From Archegozetes longisetosus (lineage: Eukaryota; Arthropoda; Arachnida; Sarcoptiformes; Trhypochthoniidae): a DNA stretch of 64,000 nucleotides. This document shows positions 40,401 to 52,500 of this stretch, in pieces. The stretch is from positions 15,748,090 to 15,812,089 of the forward strand of contig JAEMBT020000008.1 in NCBI GenBank assembly GCA_018873245.2. Direction: 5' to 3'. Positions within the stretch are counted from its first letter, which is position 1; each line of letters begins with the position of its first letter. Under the pieces are notes generated by a model that saw nothing but the letters and a program-made list of their open reading frames with translations, was not told where the DNA came from and did not search any database. The position numbers and the translations under genes are program-made.

Positions 40401-42359
40401 AATGAATCAAATTTTAAGGATAGAAGCGTTATCTAAAAAACTCGATCTAACCTTTCGACTAACTTCTGGAAATTAGAACCATTGTTTGAGAAACTTGAAA
40501 CTAATTTTTAGTTGTTTGCACTTCATTTTTATTTGTGAGACGTAAGGAAACTAAACGATGCCACTTCGGACCATTCGAAGCTTTGAAAAACATGACTGTT
40601 GATTTAGAGTCAACATGCGATCCAAATTATTCCAATGCTAACAATCAAATCCGTATTTACATAACGTTGAAGCTATTTATTTGAAATAGGCAATAAAAAC
40701 TTTTAAAACGTTTTTCCCATCTTTCCCATCAAAAGCCGATTTAATTATTTGACCTTATTTTCTCAAACTTGATGACATGAATCTATTGAATTTATTGAAT
40801 TAATCCAACTTTTATACATTTTTTCAACATCCCTTAAAATTGACTAACAAAGGCTGGTTCGAAAAATTAGACCAATAGCTTAAAAAGTTGTAGTCAAAAT
40901 TCTTGAAGACCTATATTCGAAAACACCTTTAAATGTTTGGAAGTTATCTCTCAAAGTTGCACAGTTTAAGCAGAGCTGAACCACATCTTTCATTATCCTT
41001 TAGTTGTTTGGTTTGGAGTGAATCTAATGTTAACCATATTATATACTTTTAGGCGCGTTGGTTCACATGAATTCAAACGGATATGCTGAGTGCTCTAATG
41101 GTGCGAATAAGAATACAAGGATGCAACCAACTCAGCCAACATCATCACCTGATAAAACATCAGATGGTCGAAGCCATACCAGGACCTCAATGTCAAACAA
41201 AAGTCATTCCCCAGATTCTGCACCTGCCAGTCGATGTGTTACACCTGTTGTTAATAAACAAAAGGCTAGACCGACAACACCTGCAAACGGTTTGAACAGC
41301 CAGAATATTTTCGGTAACTCTTCTAAAGAAGGGACAGACCGTAAATCGCCGGCAAGCGTTTGGTTCTCAGACATTTCAAACAAGAAACATTTGATGGAAT
41401 CAGATCTCAGTGACTTTGTTCCTTCTTCTACATCCAGTCGAAGAGATAACTCTAATGATGATTCGCAATCAAGTGCTGAATCAAGTACTGATTCGAGTAA
41501 GGCAGAGGCAACTTCTACTATTCAGAGGAGAGGAAGATTAACGACAGAAGATCTACTTATTATAATTCATAACTCGAAAAAGAAACACAATATCAAAACA
41601 GAGCCCGAAATAATAATACCGAACTCTCCGCCGTCTACACGTTCGCAGTCATCAAACAGTTCAAACTCTCCCGGAAGTACTACTCAACAAGTGGTGAGCC
41701 GTCCCAACACTCCTAGTCGTATAACACAGCAATTCAATGGACTCAACACACCGATCAACGGTAATAGTGATCGTCGCAGTTGGAACGGGTCTGAGATCAG
41801 TCCGAACAACAGCTTCAATCAGGCCGGAAACAGACGCAGCTTAGCTTCAGATAGACTCGGCTCGACTAGACCTACAACTATGAACGACTTCAAAAGGTTA
41901 TTGTCTCAGACCAGATCAAGTACTTTTAATACCGACCGGTTGTCTGCCGCTGAAATACTTCGTGCCAACTCTAAGCGTCCGTTGACTCCAGTTATCAATT
42001 GTATCACGAGTTTTGTGAGCAATAACAAAACAAAGAGTACTCCAACCTCTTCGACAACATCAAGAATCTCACCATCTGTTACATGTACACCTCCACCTCA
42101 AATTTCGAACGGTTCAATAAGTATTAATACACCAAATATCATCAAACCTCGTATTATTAATGGTCGCTCAACTCGAAGCTCGTATCGACTCGAGAACATT
42201 TGTCCACCTATTCTAGAAGATTGTTCTGAAGAAACCGATGACAAAAAATGCGCGAATGCAGCTAAACAAAGGCTTCACGCCTCAAAAGTATACAATCCTG
42301 TAATTAATAATTATAATAAAGTAGCGGCTAATCCTCAGAGCACTAGCACGTGGGTTTAA
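22500..42359 (+). CDS. gukh: NHS / GUK-holder homolog, WAVE-homology domain scaffold
   Basis: Five exons with closing phases: 22500-22776, 34988-35250, 37024-37338, 37610-40178, 41053-42359, about 1576 aa. Residues 1-92 form the WAVE homology domain (MPLTKWCVEP, LVGVLRQLASLVKISDKIF), continued by PVGNLNAFIQIETHF in exon 2. Later blocks are specific to the Nance-Horan syndrome (NHS) family: PIDVSGVGFSRMSNLRRSL near residue 265, SSSGNWSASSST near 485, VDNDGYYTSMHTDSGL near 666, a PPPPPPP run, TTEDLLIIIHNSKKK near 1304, and DFKRLL...LSAAEILR near 1419. NHS proteins regulate actin through the WAVE/Abi machinery; Drosophila GUK-holder binds the guanylate-kinase domain of Discs large at synapses (family knowledge). 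Most of the protein is Ser/Asn/Thr-rich and probably disordered. The start of exon 3 is chosen from phase and a TTTTTGCTCATGAG acceptor and is the least certain boundary; an extra exon in 35251-37023 cannot be excluded. Confidence 0.9.
32701..32717 (+). repeat. (TTG)n microsatellite
   Basis: Five full TTG units plus two bases, inside the first intron of the NHS/GUK-holder gene. Confidence 0.9.
34184..34201 (+). repeat. (GA)n microsatellite
   Basis: Nine GA units inside the long first intron, about 790 bases before exon 2. In arthropods GA tracts can bind GAGA-type factors, but nothing here shows that it does. Confidence 0.9.
35251..37023 (+). other. Second intron of NHS/GUK-holder
   Basis: Begins with GTATGT after the DIETRR end of exon 2 and is bounded by phase-0 exons on both sides. 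Open frames inside it look like AT-rich chance frames. Because both flanks are phase 0, a skipped small phase-0 exon cannot be ruled out. Confidence 0.6.
37874..37900 (+). repeat. Coding AAC/AAT repeat (poly-Asn)
   Basis: Alternating AAC and AAT codons in exon 4 of the NHS/GUK-holder gene encode a run of nine Asn residues. Confidence 0.9.
40179..41052 (+). other. Fourth intron of NHS/GUK-holder
   Basis: Donor CCAG/GTATGA and acceptor CTTTTAG/GCGCG join in phase (G + GC makes Gly). No other feature seen in its 874 bases. Confidence 0.8.
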
Positions 42360-43343
42360 ACTTTAAACTTTGAACTGTCATATCTCAAATCTTCCATTTC
42401 GAGTTCAACCTTCATTATTATTTAATTTACTAAATTAATAACTTTTTTATGTTTGTTAAAAGTATTAGATTCGAGAGACTGAGATTATGATGCTTTAGTT
42501 CATCATTAAATCTATAGTCTTGAAAGTTTAATTTAATTTATAAAAATAGTTAATATGTATTATTATTTGATATACAGGGTTTCATTGAAACTTACTCTTC
42601 AAAGAGATCCAAAATTGTGATTTATGTACGATATAAATCATAATTATCCACAAACCTATCTCCCCTGTATAACAAATTTTAATCTTACGAGATGTAAATT
42701 TTTTTAAATAACAATATTACTTATTAAATTAATCGAAGTGAGTTTTCTTACTTTTATTAGAGGTTTAATATAGTTTCGAGACTAACAGATATGAACAATT
42801 TTGTAATATTTCGAATTATGTAATTTGAAAATAAAAATAATTTAATCTTGATAAAAATTACATTTACTAAAAGAACTAAATTTAATTTACATCGTGAATC
42901 AACGATAAAAGATCTACAATTCAATTGTCTCAACACTTATCAGTTAAAATATTATTGAATATTTCAATTAGAAAATTATAATTGAGAAAAACATTTCATT
43001 TAACCCATGAAGACTCGTAAATCTGTTTTGATTTCGATTAATTGTGAACACAACGAAAGACTGATAGCTTATAGGAAATGAAAAATCTTAGAAAATTATG
43101 CTATTCACTTACATATACCTAAATCATAACCTTATCTGAACCGGTAATTTTAACTTAATGACCATAACAATATGAAAACCACTCTATTTATCTTTTTTAA
43201 GGCATTGTTTTAATTTTTTCAATTAAAATGTCATTTAAAAGTCATGAATTAAGATAAATCATAACAAGATCTTTGATAAACAAACAGATAAAGTTTTCGA
43301 GATTTAATTTCTAGCTAATCAACTGAACAATAAAACATTTAAT
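42360..43343. other. Convergent intergenic region
   Basis: Lies between the stop of NHS/GUK-holder (+) and the stop of MBTPS2 (-). No gene seen; several AATAAA hexamers are present, one at 42830-42835. Confidence 0.7.
42830..42835 (+). terminator. Candidate poly(A) signal, NHS/GUK-holder
   Basis: AATAAA 471 bases after the stop codon, in very AT-rich DNA. One of several possible sites. Confidence 0.3.
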
Positions 43344-45079
43344 TCAAGATTTGACCAATTGATATAAACCGAGACCAATACAACACGAAAGCATAACAGT
43401 TCCAATTCCTATTATCAACGATGAAATGATTTTTTTACTTCGATTACTGACTCTTGTTCTTAAGGTTAACTCAATTAATGCATTTATAGTCCACTGTCCA
43501 TCCAAATAAATACATGGAACAATGTTGAGCACTGCCAGAGCTAATGAAAACGAGATGATATATCTTGAAAAATAAAACAAATGTCACTTTTCAATATTTC
43601 AAATCAACACTTACAATCTGAATGAATACCTTAAAAATGTTTCGTAATAATGAATAATGAGTAATGGTAATGAAGTCATCTTTGGTTTGTATTTAACTAA
43701 TATAACTGATTGAAACAGCTCAGAAGGAGTGCCCCAAAACAAAACATTAGGCTTTCCTTGTCTCCTAATTCTGATCAATTTTGTACTGTTATGATCAGCT
43801 ATTGGTTTGACACAATGAAATTTTTTTTCTAACTTTTGTGTGCATTCATTAGAATTATTACAAGTAGTCGAAGCCTTGTCCAGCAACTGTCTTACAGGTA
43901 AACACATTTTGTCCAATGAATTGTTTTTAGAGAAACACAAGCTTTTCTCACTGTTGTCATCACAGCATTTGTTAGGGTTGAGGGCAAAACTTCTCTCTTT
44001 CTCAATAAATTGATCGCTAACGCAATAACCAACTCTCGGATGATTTGCAATCATTAAAAGGCATTGTTTCCAATTTGACACCTCTATCACTTTACAGTCA
44101 TCAACACCAGTAATCAGATCCGCGTGTCGTAGACCGTTAGGACCGGCGGCTCCCGAAAGCTATTCAAAGGAATGAAAACGTCTAACATAATAAATTTGAT
44201 AGTAATTTCAAATAAAATCAAAAATCAAGTCAATTACAGGTTCAATATGAGCCAAAATGGCTCCTTCAGGTTGAGAGTAGAGTGGACTCAATAATATTGG
44301 GTTAATTAAGAGTAAAATCATAGCAAATATAGCAAGAGATACATTGTGCCAAACGCCCGCTGTAAATATTTTCAATTGATTCCAAACATTCAAATTTAAG
44401 ACTTGTTCTGTCGATAGATTGACGAAAGCGCCCGGGATTATGACAAACATAAAGATACCGAAACTTTGTATTCGTACGCCTTCTCTACATTCGCAATAAT
44501 TAATTACATAAATAAATTTATTAAATGGTATATCGATTGTTGCGAGAGTCAGACCTGACAGCAGCCAATGCGTGACCGAATTCATGATAAATACTGCATA
44601 TGGCAAGTGATATGAAGTAATAGAAAAAGTCAGATAATGGAAGATTGACACCCGGAATCTAAGAAATAATAAGATACATGTTTGGTAAAATATATCAATT
44701 AATAGGTTAAATATTCGCTTACCACTGGGTATAAAGTTTGAGATTTAGCGACATTTCTGTTACTATCGGTACTATTAATGACTAATAAGTTATAAATAGT
44801 TGTTATTATTATATAAAACGATGGGATCATTAGCAATAAAGTAATGATAGTTCCGAAAGCGAACCATTTGTTGATTAATTTTGGTCTATAATTACTAAAT
44901 ACGTAAAAAACGCGATTAAATGAAGTCGTATTTAATGAGATTTGAAGTGGTTTTATAGTTATGCCAATTGTTTGCAATATTGATGTGTATTCATAACTAA
45001 ATAATGACTTCAATATTATGTTAAATAAATTGACTATAAACCATATGATCGCTGTTATTATTATTATGTTATAACTCAT
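43344..45079 (-). CDS. MBTPS2: Site-2 protease (membrane-bound transcription factor protease)
   Basis: Five exons on the minus strand: 44723-45079, 44555-44658, 44238-44484, 43615-44159, 43344-43563; phases close to 490 aa (vertebrate enzymes about 519). S2P is an intramembrane zinc metalloprotease of the Golgi that, after site-1 cleavage, releases SREBP and ATF6 from the membrane (family knowledge). The zinc motif HEFGH is at residues 144-148, in exon 2, with the continuation ALAAVREGV crossing a 70-base intron (44485-44554). The second metal-binding site is LDG at residues 438-440 within NIVPCIYLDGQW. Between them lie SFGIFMFVIIPGAFVNL, TAGVWHN and a lumenal loop with about ten Cys, as in animal S2P. 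A Ser-rich stretch of the vertebrate protein is absent. It faces RpL34 head to head. All elements needed for catalysis appear intact. Confidence 0.95.
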
Positions 45080-45498
45080 TACTTATCAAATTGAGTCATT
45101 TAATATTTAATTTAATATTTAATTAAAATTTAGTTTCAATACTTATGTGCATTACCATTCACAATAATGTTTTGAATTTCTCAAATTCTATGACTCAATG
45201 TTTTTATCTTTGGATTTTGTTTGTTTTATGTGTTTGGACGTTATTTATTTATAACTTATAATTAATACCTTATGTTTAATCATAAACTTAAAAAACTTAG
45301 CAAAAAGCTTAAAAATAAATAAAGAAGGCTAAAAATACTTCAGTAAACAAGAAGTGTTAGAATTAAACTAAAATTTGATGAAGTTTTAAAGTGTGATAAA
45401 ACTTGACTTTCGATTTAAAAACTTTTAAAAGTTGAGAAAGTGTCAAACTGCTCAACCGTCAGATGTCAGTTGCGTTGCATTTTGATAAAACTGTTTCC
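45080..45498. promoter_or_regulatory. Shared upstream region of MBTPS2 and RpL34
   Basis: The ATGs of the two divergent genes are 558 bases apart, so this interval must hold both promoters. No TATA box stands out from the AT-rich background. Confidence 0.5.
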
Positions 45499-45504
45499 CT
45501 TTCC
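45499..45504 (+). promoter_or_regulatory. Pyrimidine start motif (TOP-like) of RpL34
   Basis: CTTTCC inside a TTTCCCTTTCCGG tract lies just upstream of a GTGAGT donor at 45537. Ribosomal-protein mRNAs of animals start in such pyrimidine tracts (TOP element), which place them under growth-dependent translational control. Here transcription would start near this point and a 5' UTR intron (45537-45629) would be removed before the ATG at 45638. Confidence 0.5.
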
Positions 45505-45536
45505 GGTCAATCAGTGTCGAAAATCATCCGCATTTT

Positions 45537-45629
45537 GTGAGTAAACGTGACTTTAATTTAATTTAATTGTTGTTTACAGAACTAAGTCAAACGAATTATT
45601 TAAAATTCTAACCAATTACTAATTGACAG
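45537..45629 (+). other. 5' UTR intron of RpL34
   Basis: GTGAGT donor at 45537 and AATTGACAG acceptor ending at 45629, eight bases before the ATG. Inferred from splice-site sequence only. Confidence 0.5.
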
Positions 45630-45637
45630 CAATAAAA

Positions 45638-46183
45638 ATGGTTCAACGGCTGACTTATAGAAGACGTCTTTCGTATAACACTCAATCAAATCGACGCCGA
45701 ATGTGAGCATTCATTCATTGATTCATTGAATCAGTATTAATCATGAACGAATCCATTTGTTATCCAATACTAGATCTAAGACCCCCGGCGGAAGATTAGT
45801 TTATTTATACCCGAAAAAGGCTGGAAGTGTTGCCAAATGTGGTGACTGCAAACTTAAATTGAGAGGAGTACGAGTTTTGATGTATTTTTTGCTTATTAAT
45901 AAATTAATTTACACTTTGGTATAATTTCAGTTGATATACGCCCGACCGCGACAATTGTCAGCTCTTTCGAAGCGACACAAGACTGTCACTCGAGCCTATG
46001 GCGGATCACGTTGCGCCAAATGCGTCAGAAGCAGGTCTCGTATAATAATTGATTTTTCTATTGAACTTTATTTAATTGTGTTTTAATTACAACAGAATCG
46101 TTAGGGCTTTTCTCATTGAAGAGGAGAAGATTGTGGCAAAGGTATTGAAAGCACAACAGGCCACACAACCAACTACTAAATAA
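45638..46183 (+). CDS. RpL34: 60S ribosomal protein L34 (eL34)
   Basis: Four coding exons: 45638-45702, 45774-45867, 45931-46034, 46096-46183, phases closing to 116 aa, against 117 in human. The start [15 protein letters not shown] is the invariant eL34 N-terminus; [18 protein letters not shown], the Cys pairs CGDC and CAKC of the zinc-binding site, and [18 protein letters not shown] follow in order. It is a structural component of the large cytosolic ribosomal subunit. Introns are 71, 63 and 61 bases. It is divergent from MBTPS2 and convergent with ABCA2, whose stop is only 345 bases away. Confidence 0.97.
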
Positions 46184-46209
46184 AACGTTTCTGTATTTGA
46201 TATAAGATT

Positions 46210-46215
46210 AATAAA
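46210..46215 (+). terminator. Poly(A) signal of RpL34
   Basis: AATAAA 27 bases after the stop codon, as expected for a ribosomal-protein gene with a very short 3' UTR. Confidence 0.7.
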
Positions 46216-46527
46216 GTTAAATTTTGATCCAAAACTTTGATTTAATTATTTCAATCAAAAAGCTTAGGATAACATTCATCTTAAATATAAAACTTGAAGT
46301 ATTAAAGAGACAAATCATAAATGAGAGTTCGGTACAAGTAATCTTCACTTTTCCAAAAAAATTCAATATATTAGCAAAAAATATTTAATACACTTGCAGT
46401 TTTATATTAAGTCAAGAAAACTTTAAAACATAGAAAACGTACAATCAAAATACAAATGTGAGTCAAATGAAATGTCATATAATTTTAAATATGAATAAAT
46501 CACAAAATGAATTAGAGTTAATGAATA

Positions 46528-49500
46528 TCACTGTGACGTTGTGGTTGTCGAGGCTGTCGACGATGTTCCGCAACCAAATTCAGACAAACTTATATGGCTC
46601 TGAGAAATAAAAATAAATTATTTCTTAATAGTACAGATTACAGTAATCTTACTCTAGAATGCGTTAAGCTATGCTGTACTTCTTTGGCATCATCTCCTGA
46701 AACATCAGTCAAAGTCTTATTTAATTTCTTTTTAGACTTCAACTTGAGTCTCGATGGAGAAGAGATGAAATGACCTCCACTTTGCTGTTTCTTCGCTAAA
46801 TTGACGAATAACTAAATAGAAGAAAAATTTCAACTCATTGAGACTATATTTTTGCCAGACTATCTGAATAGACGTAAGGCTTACATTATCCAATGTGTTT
46901 TGACAAACAGTATACTCTTCGATTCCTGAGTTTTGTAACTTTCTGAATATGTCTGCAAGACTGAAACTATTATTTTCATTATTTACATGAAGTGTTTTGT
47001 TATCAGGCAATGGACTGCATCCGATCTCAAACTGAAGAATATTGAAGTTATTCTCTCGAAGTACAGCATTCGGAAAGTTTTTAGCGAACCAATTGATTAA
47101 ATAATCAGAAGAAAAATTCGGCGTACACCTCACTACTATGTGATAGCCATCACCAAAACGATTCTTGAGATGTTGGATCGAACCGAGACAACTAAAACGG
47201 CCGTTGACTAGAATTCCAACTCTACTACAAAGTGCCTCACATTCTTCCATACTATCATCAAAATCAAAATTGTTTAACACTATCTCCATTGAAACAGCAA
47301 AATACAAGCGCGATACCTGTGAGAAGTCAATATAACGGAAATCTTATCATTATGCACCAGCTCTAAAATGAGATCCCAAAGAAATCTTCGAGTATATGGA
47401 TCCATTCCAGTTGTCGGCTCATCCTGTTATTCAATTCAATGAATATTCAGTTACTCTCTTACGAGAAACAAATTGCGTAATTTCAATGACTTATACCATG
47501 AATACAATGGGTGGCGATGATATCAAAGCAATGGCTGCAGAAAGTTTCCTCTTGGTTCCTCCGCTATACGTTCGTATAACTTTATCAGCGAATTGTGTCA
47601 ACTCAAGTCTTTTTAACGCTGTTTCGATGGCTTCTGTTTCCATCTTGACTCCACGCAAACGCGCATAAAATCTAAGATGTTCCCTGGCTGTCAACTCATC
47701 GAATAAGGCATCGAATTGGGGACAGTATCCGATATGTTGTTGTGCTTTTATGATTTCAGTTTTAACTGAAAATTGATTGATGATCGCATCACCACTCGAT
47801 ATTTCGATATCTCCCGTTAACATTTTAAAAGTGGTCGACTTTCCGGCACCATTGACTCCAAGTAAACCAAAACATTCTCCCTTATTGATGTCTAAACAAA
47901 GCCTATTAACAGCTAAATGCTTCTGTGGTTTTTTGAAAATTTTGCTCAAGTCAGTCATTCTCAAAACAGTTTCGTCATCAATAAGAGTCGATAAGACTTT
48001 TCTTCTCTCTCGCGCCACATCACAGTCTTCATCGATAGGTGTGGTAGACCTATAACTTTCACTTTTTCGCCTGAATCGGAGTATATGGAAAAAATTGAAT
48101 TCACATAAAAGAGTGATTATGAAAAATGCAAAACCACTCAATGCCATCGCCACCAGATTTCTTGTTACCAAGTCCCAAGCAAACGGAGATTTCATTTTAG
48201 AGTACTGACCTGTAATTGATTTGAATTCAAATATTAATTTTTGTATTAAATATGAAAACCATCAGAGACTGTACAGAAATCAATTGCAGACCTGTTTTGT
48301 AAAGGAAAAAGTTTTGATATTCGTTGAACGCGATATCCATTAAACCACGACCCAAACAATAATTTGGAAACATTAAGAAAATTGCTTTCAATATCTTATG
48401 AATGTGTGCCAAGTACTAAAGTATAAGAATTTAGTGATTAAACTTCTAGAATTATAGAAATTAACTGGCATTTAACTGACCGGAGCGTAGGAAAAATATA
48501 AGAACGCTTCCAAAAGAAATGAAGTGACTATACATGTAATACCAACAAACAGATTGAGTACAATTAAGCAAATATAGGCAGTCGATGGCTCTTCGAAGAT
48601 GAATGAGACAGGATACATGACCGGAGTTATGGACCAGCCATACATCAAAAAAAGAGACACAACTGCAGGAAAATTGTTTTGCGAAGTATAGGCAGGTATG
48701 TCGAAGATCAGTAATATGAGAATACAACACGTCGCTGGTACCACATATGAGCACTGTAATTATATTTTTAAACATTAAATCACAATCAGATCAACTAAGG
48801 TTTAGTTAATAGAAATTTCATACTATGTCCCAAAAATAGTTAGCAGTCCAGTAAACAATAACATTGACGCCAGAAACAAATTGCAAATGTTTAGCTTTTG
48901 TGAATCGTTCATAAACGAGAAACAATACAAAACTGGCTGGAACAAAAGACATGGCAACGATTATGAATATTGCTATGAGAACATCAGTTCCCTGAAGTAT
49001 TTGCTCCTGAGATATGACATAACTTGTATCAGTCATCGGATGATTTATCAGAGTGATTCCGAAAGCCGCCGGATTGCCTTTGGATTTAGGCAAATTAGAC
49101 CGTAATATAGCATTGTTTAAGGCATTCAAATAAGTTGGCATAGAATGAAAGCCCTTATTATTGAACCAGACTTTAGTTACATTTCTAACGGCTATTTGTC
49201 TCAAAATTCTCGACTGTTGATAATTAACATTTTGTGCGAAATTTTCTGGTGTGTAATTTCGAACCAGACCGAAAGTAAAGGCTCCGTAACGTCGAAGACG
49301 ATACATATCAGTCGTGTGTAAGTAGTATTCGTGCTCTTCCCTGCCTGAATCTATTCCTGATATATCAATCAGAACATCGCCAGTAATTAATTTCAAAGAA
49401 GGCGGATATTGGAAGCCTGAAGAATCACATATATACCCAGTTCCATCGGGACTGCAGCTACATCGGGGATAAAACTTATAATTGTAAGGATTTCTAGTCC

Positions 49501-52500
49501 ACTCAGTCACATTATCAGATAATTGTGACGCTTTTTCATTAGTCACAGTTTTCGAAGTCGGAAGGACGGGTAAAAAGATACGTGGTTTAATTCCAGGCAC
49601 TAATACTGAAGTACATGCAGAGTCAAGCTTTAAATAATTCGACACTAAATCGTAATCACTCAGTTCTGTATAATTGTCTGCGATTACATCTGATGACTTC
49701 AAAAGGCAAGTCGAGCCAATCCCTGACGGCAACTGAAATGATGACGAAATATTGAAAGACTCATTGAATTGGCGCTCACAAAATGGTACTACATTTCCAC
49801 CTAAATGTTGAGTATAGTTGTAATATTGTGCGGGACTTAAAACTAATGGCGGCATGTCTTGAGATTTCGGTGCAATAAGTGCTACACTCATAGCAACGCA
49901 CACGAAAAAAGCGGGTAATAGTATTTGACTGAACAGTCCTTTCCAATTACGTTTTGTGCAACACCAACGTTTGAGTAAAATCGCAGAAAATTGATTAAAA
50001 AGCAGCTTCTTCTTTGACTCCACTTTTTCTGTCGGCATTTTCAATTGTTCTTTCACAACGTTGAATTCTTTGTCATAACTGATTGTCGCATTACTTGTGG
50101 TCGCTTTGTCTAAAGAATCAGTTCTATTGAATTGAGAGTTGTTTTTTAGAACGTTGAACTTCCAATTTGAGGCTACTTTGAGAAATATTTCTTCTAGAGT
50201 CGAGTTTTTTAGACCAAAATTAGTAATTTTAAGCTTAACTAAATTCGAAGGATTTTCCAGAGCAGAAAACAGATTTACAAAATTCTTAAGCTCTATGTTT
50301 GGCAAAATAAAATGAATTTCCTGCTTAGATTGGTACATATATTTTGCAGTCGGAGTATATTCTTGAATGAATCGTTGGACTTCCATCGATGGAACATCTG
50401 CTTCGATTGAGCTTTTATGATTTTCATCCTTAACTAACACAAGATGATAGCCTTCTCCTAAGTTATGCTTCAAAAATAAAGGACTTCCACAACATTTGAT
50501 TTGTCCGTTCGATAAAATTGCAATTCGATCAGAAAGAACCTATAAATAGTAAGTTGTTTCAATTAGGTTTCATAAAAGCATAAATGCTTAGCGAGACATA
50601 CATCTGCTTCGTCCATATGATGAGTAGATAAAAGAATAGTTCGATTGTTTTTATATTTCAAAATTAAATCCCAAATCGCTCGCCTTTAGGTATAAATGAA
50701 AACACATACCATTTTAATTACAAAAACTTAAAACCAATAATTACGATAATACCTCGTATATGGATCAACGCCAGCAGTCGGTTCATCTAAGATCACAACT
50801 TTTGAATCACCAATAAAAGCGATAGCAACTGAAAGTTTTCTTTTCATTCCCCCGCTCAAACTCTCTACACTTTTGCCTCTCTTTATAGGTAACGACAGAT
50901 CTGATATCATTCTGAAAAGATGTTCAAAAATTCAGTTATATCTTCCTTATACTTTACTAAATTTGAGACTCTTATACTTCGTCATTTCTTCTTTCAAAAC
51001 ATTTCCTCCGTTAGCATCTTTGAGACACGCGTAAAACCAAAGATGTTCTTCAACTGTTAGCCTAAATCAGTAGTGATTTGTCAATTAAGGAACTCTAATT
51101 TTTTCATTCGAACACTTACTCATCAAATAAAACATTGTGTTGCGGACATATACCCATACTCTGCCTAATGACATCCATATCTGTTTTGATATCAAGTCCA
51201 TAGATGTGAGTTTCACCAGAAGTAGGAGGAAATAATCCAGTCAGTATGGACATAGTTGTTGTTTTTCCTGCACCATTACTAAAGTTCAAAAATACTATAA
51301 GAATTGCCCAACAAAAGCATCTATACATCAAAAATACTTACTGTCCCAAAAAGGTTGTGATTTGTCCTTCATACAAGTTAACAGAAAGCTTGTTAACAGC
51401 AGGCGGTGTTCCCCTTTCATAAACCTATCAGAATTATAAACATTATTCTCGATAAGTTTACCCATAATTATGAAAGAACTCACTTTCACCAGATTTGATA
51501 TACCGACTCCAAGAACTAAATTCACGGGTTCTGCTTCAAAGTATATCAAATCATTCAAATTAATCGATTCCGAAGGCGGACGAGAACGATTTTTCTTAGT
51601 TTCTCCCTTCAACTTTTTCGAACTGAAGTTCCATGAACAACATAGATCATCATCACCTGTAGGTGTGCCCAACCAATAGCTTTTGGTGAATGGGAAATAC
51701 CAGGGCCTCGGAAGACCATATGTTCCTGGATGTACGTTCTCTATATACCAAACTAGAGTTGAGTATAGGAGTGCGTCCAATATCATCATATTCATCACAT
51801 TCCAAAGTGTGAACTCGTCGTCTTCGACTGGAGAGGTCGCGATATTACTCCATTGGACGCCAACACCTACTTCTTCATAGAATGCAAAATATTTGGCTCC
51901 CATTCCGAAAGCAGTGGTTGAAAGTAGTGAGGCTAAGGTTTTGGCCCAAAATGGAATTTTATCGTATGCTGTCTCTTCACGAACTGCCAAATACATACAT
52001 GGCACGTATGTCAGAAAATATATAATTCCAGCACAAGCAGCTGCTAACTTGGCTTTCGAATAGAGAACTGATACTAAAAATCTTTAAAAAAATATTCAGT
52101 CGAAAAATCATTCAAAGATTACTGTTTTAATTGCTTACGAGAACACAATGTTTGCGACGACAAAAACTTCAATATACAAAAAGACGAGAAAAGGATTGGA
52201 ATATGTCAATACTTTGCCGTATTTTAAAATAATAGTTAAAAGTGCGGCAGTTATTGACATTTGCGAGAAAGATGTCATGAACCAGGCCAACCAATGCACC
52301 AGAGAGTTCAGGCCCATAGTTTTCATCACTTCTTTAAGGCGCTGTTCTTTTTCATAAACAATACTTTGCACTAGCATTGACACCGAATAGACCCATGAAA
52401 TAGCCATACATAAGGGCATCACGTGTTCGATTATGAATAAAAATCTATTAAAGAAAGTAGATTTAACACTCGACTCGTTGATAAAACAATACTAACTGAT

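Noticed and set aside
45719..45733. Perfect 7+1+7 palindrome in RpL34 intron 1, considered as a snoRNA or hairpin
   Set aside because: The intron is only 71 bases and lacks paired C/D or H/ACA boxes; short palindromes are common in AT-rich DNA.
47396..48055. Plus-strand open frames antisense to ABCA2 NBD2
   Set aside because: Shadows of the minus-strand coding exons.
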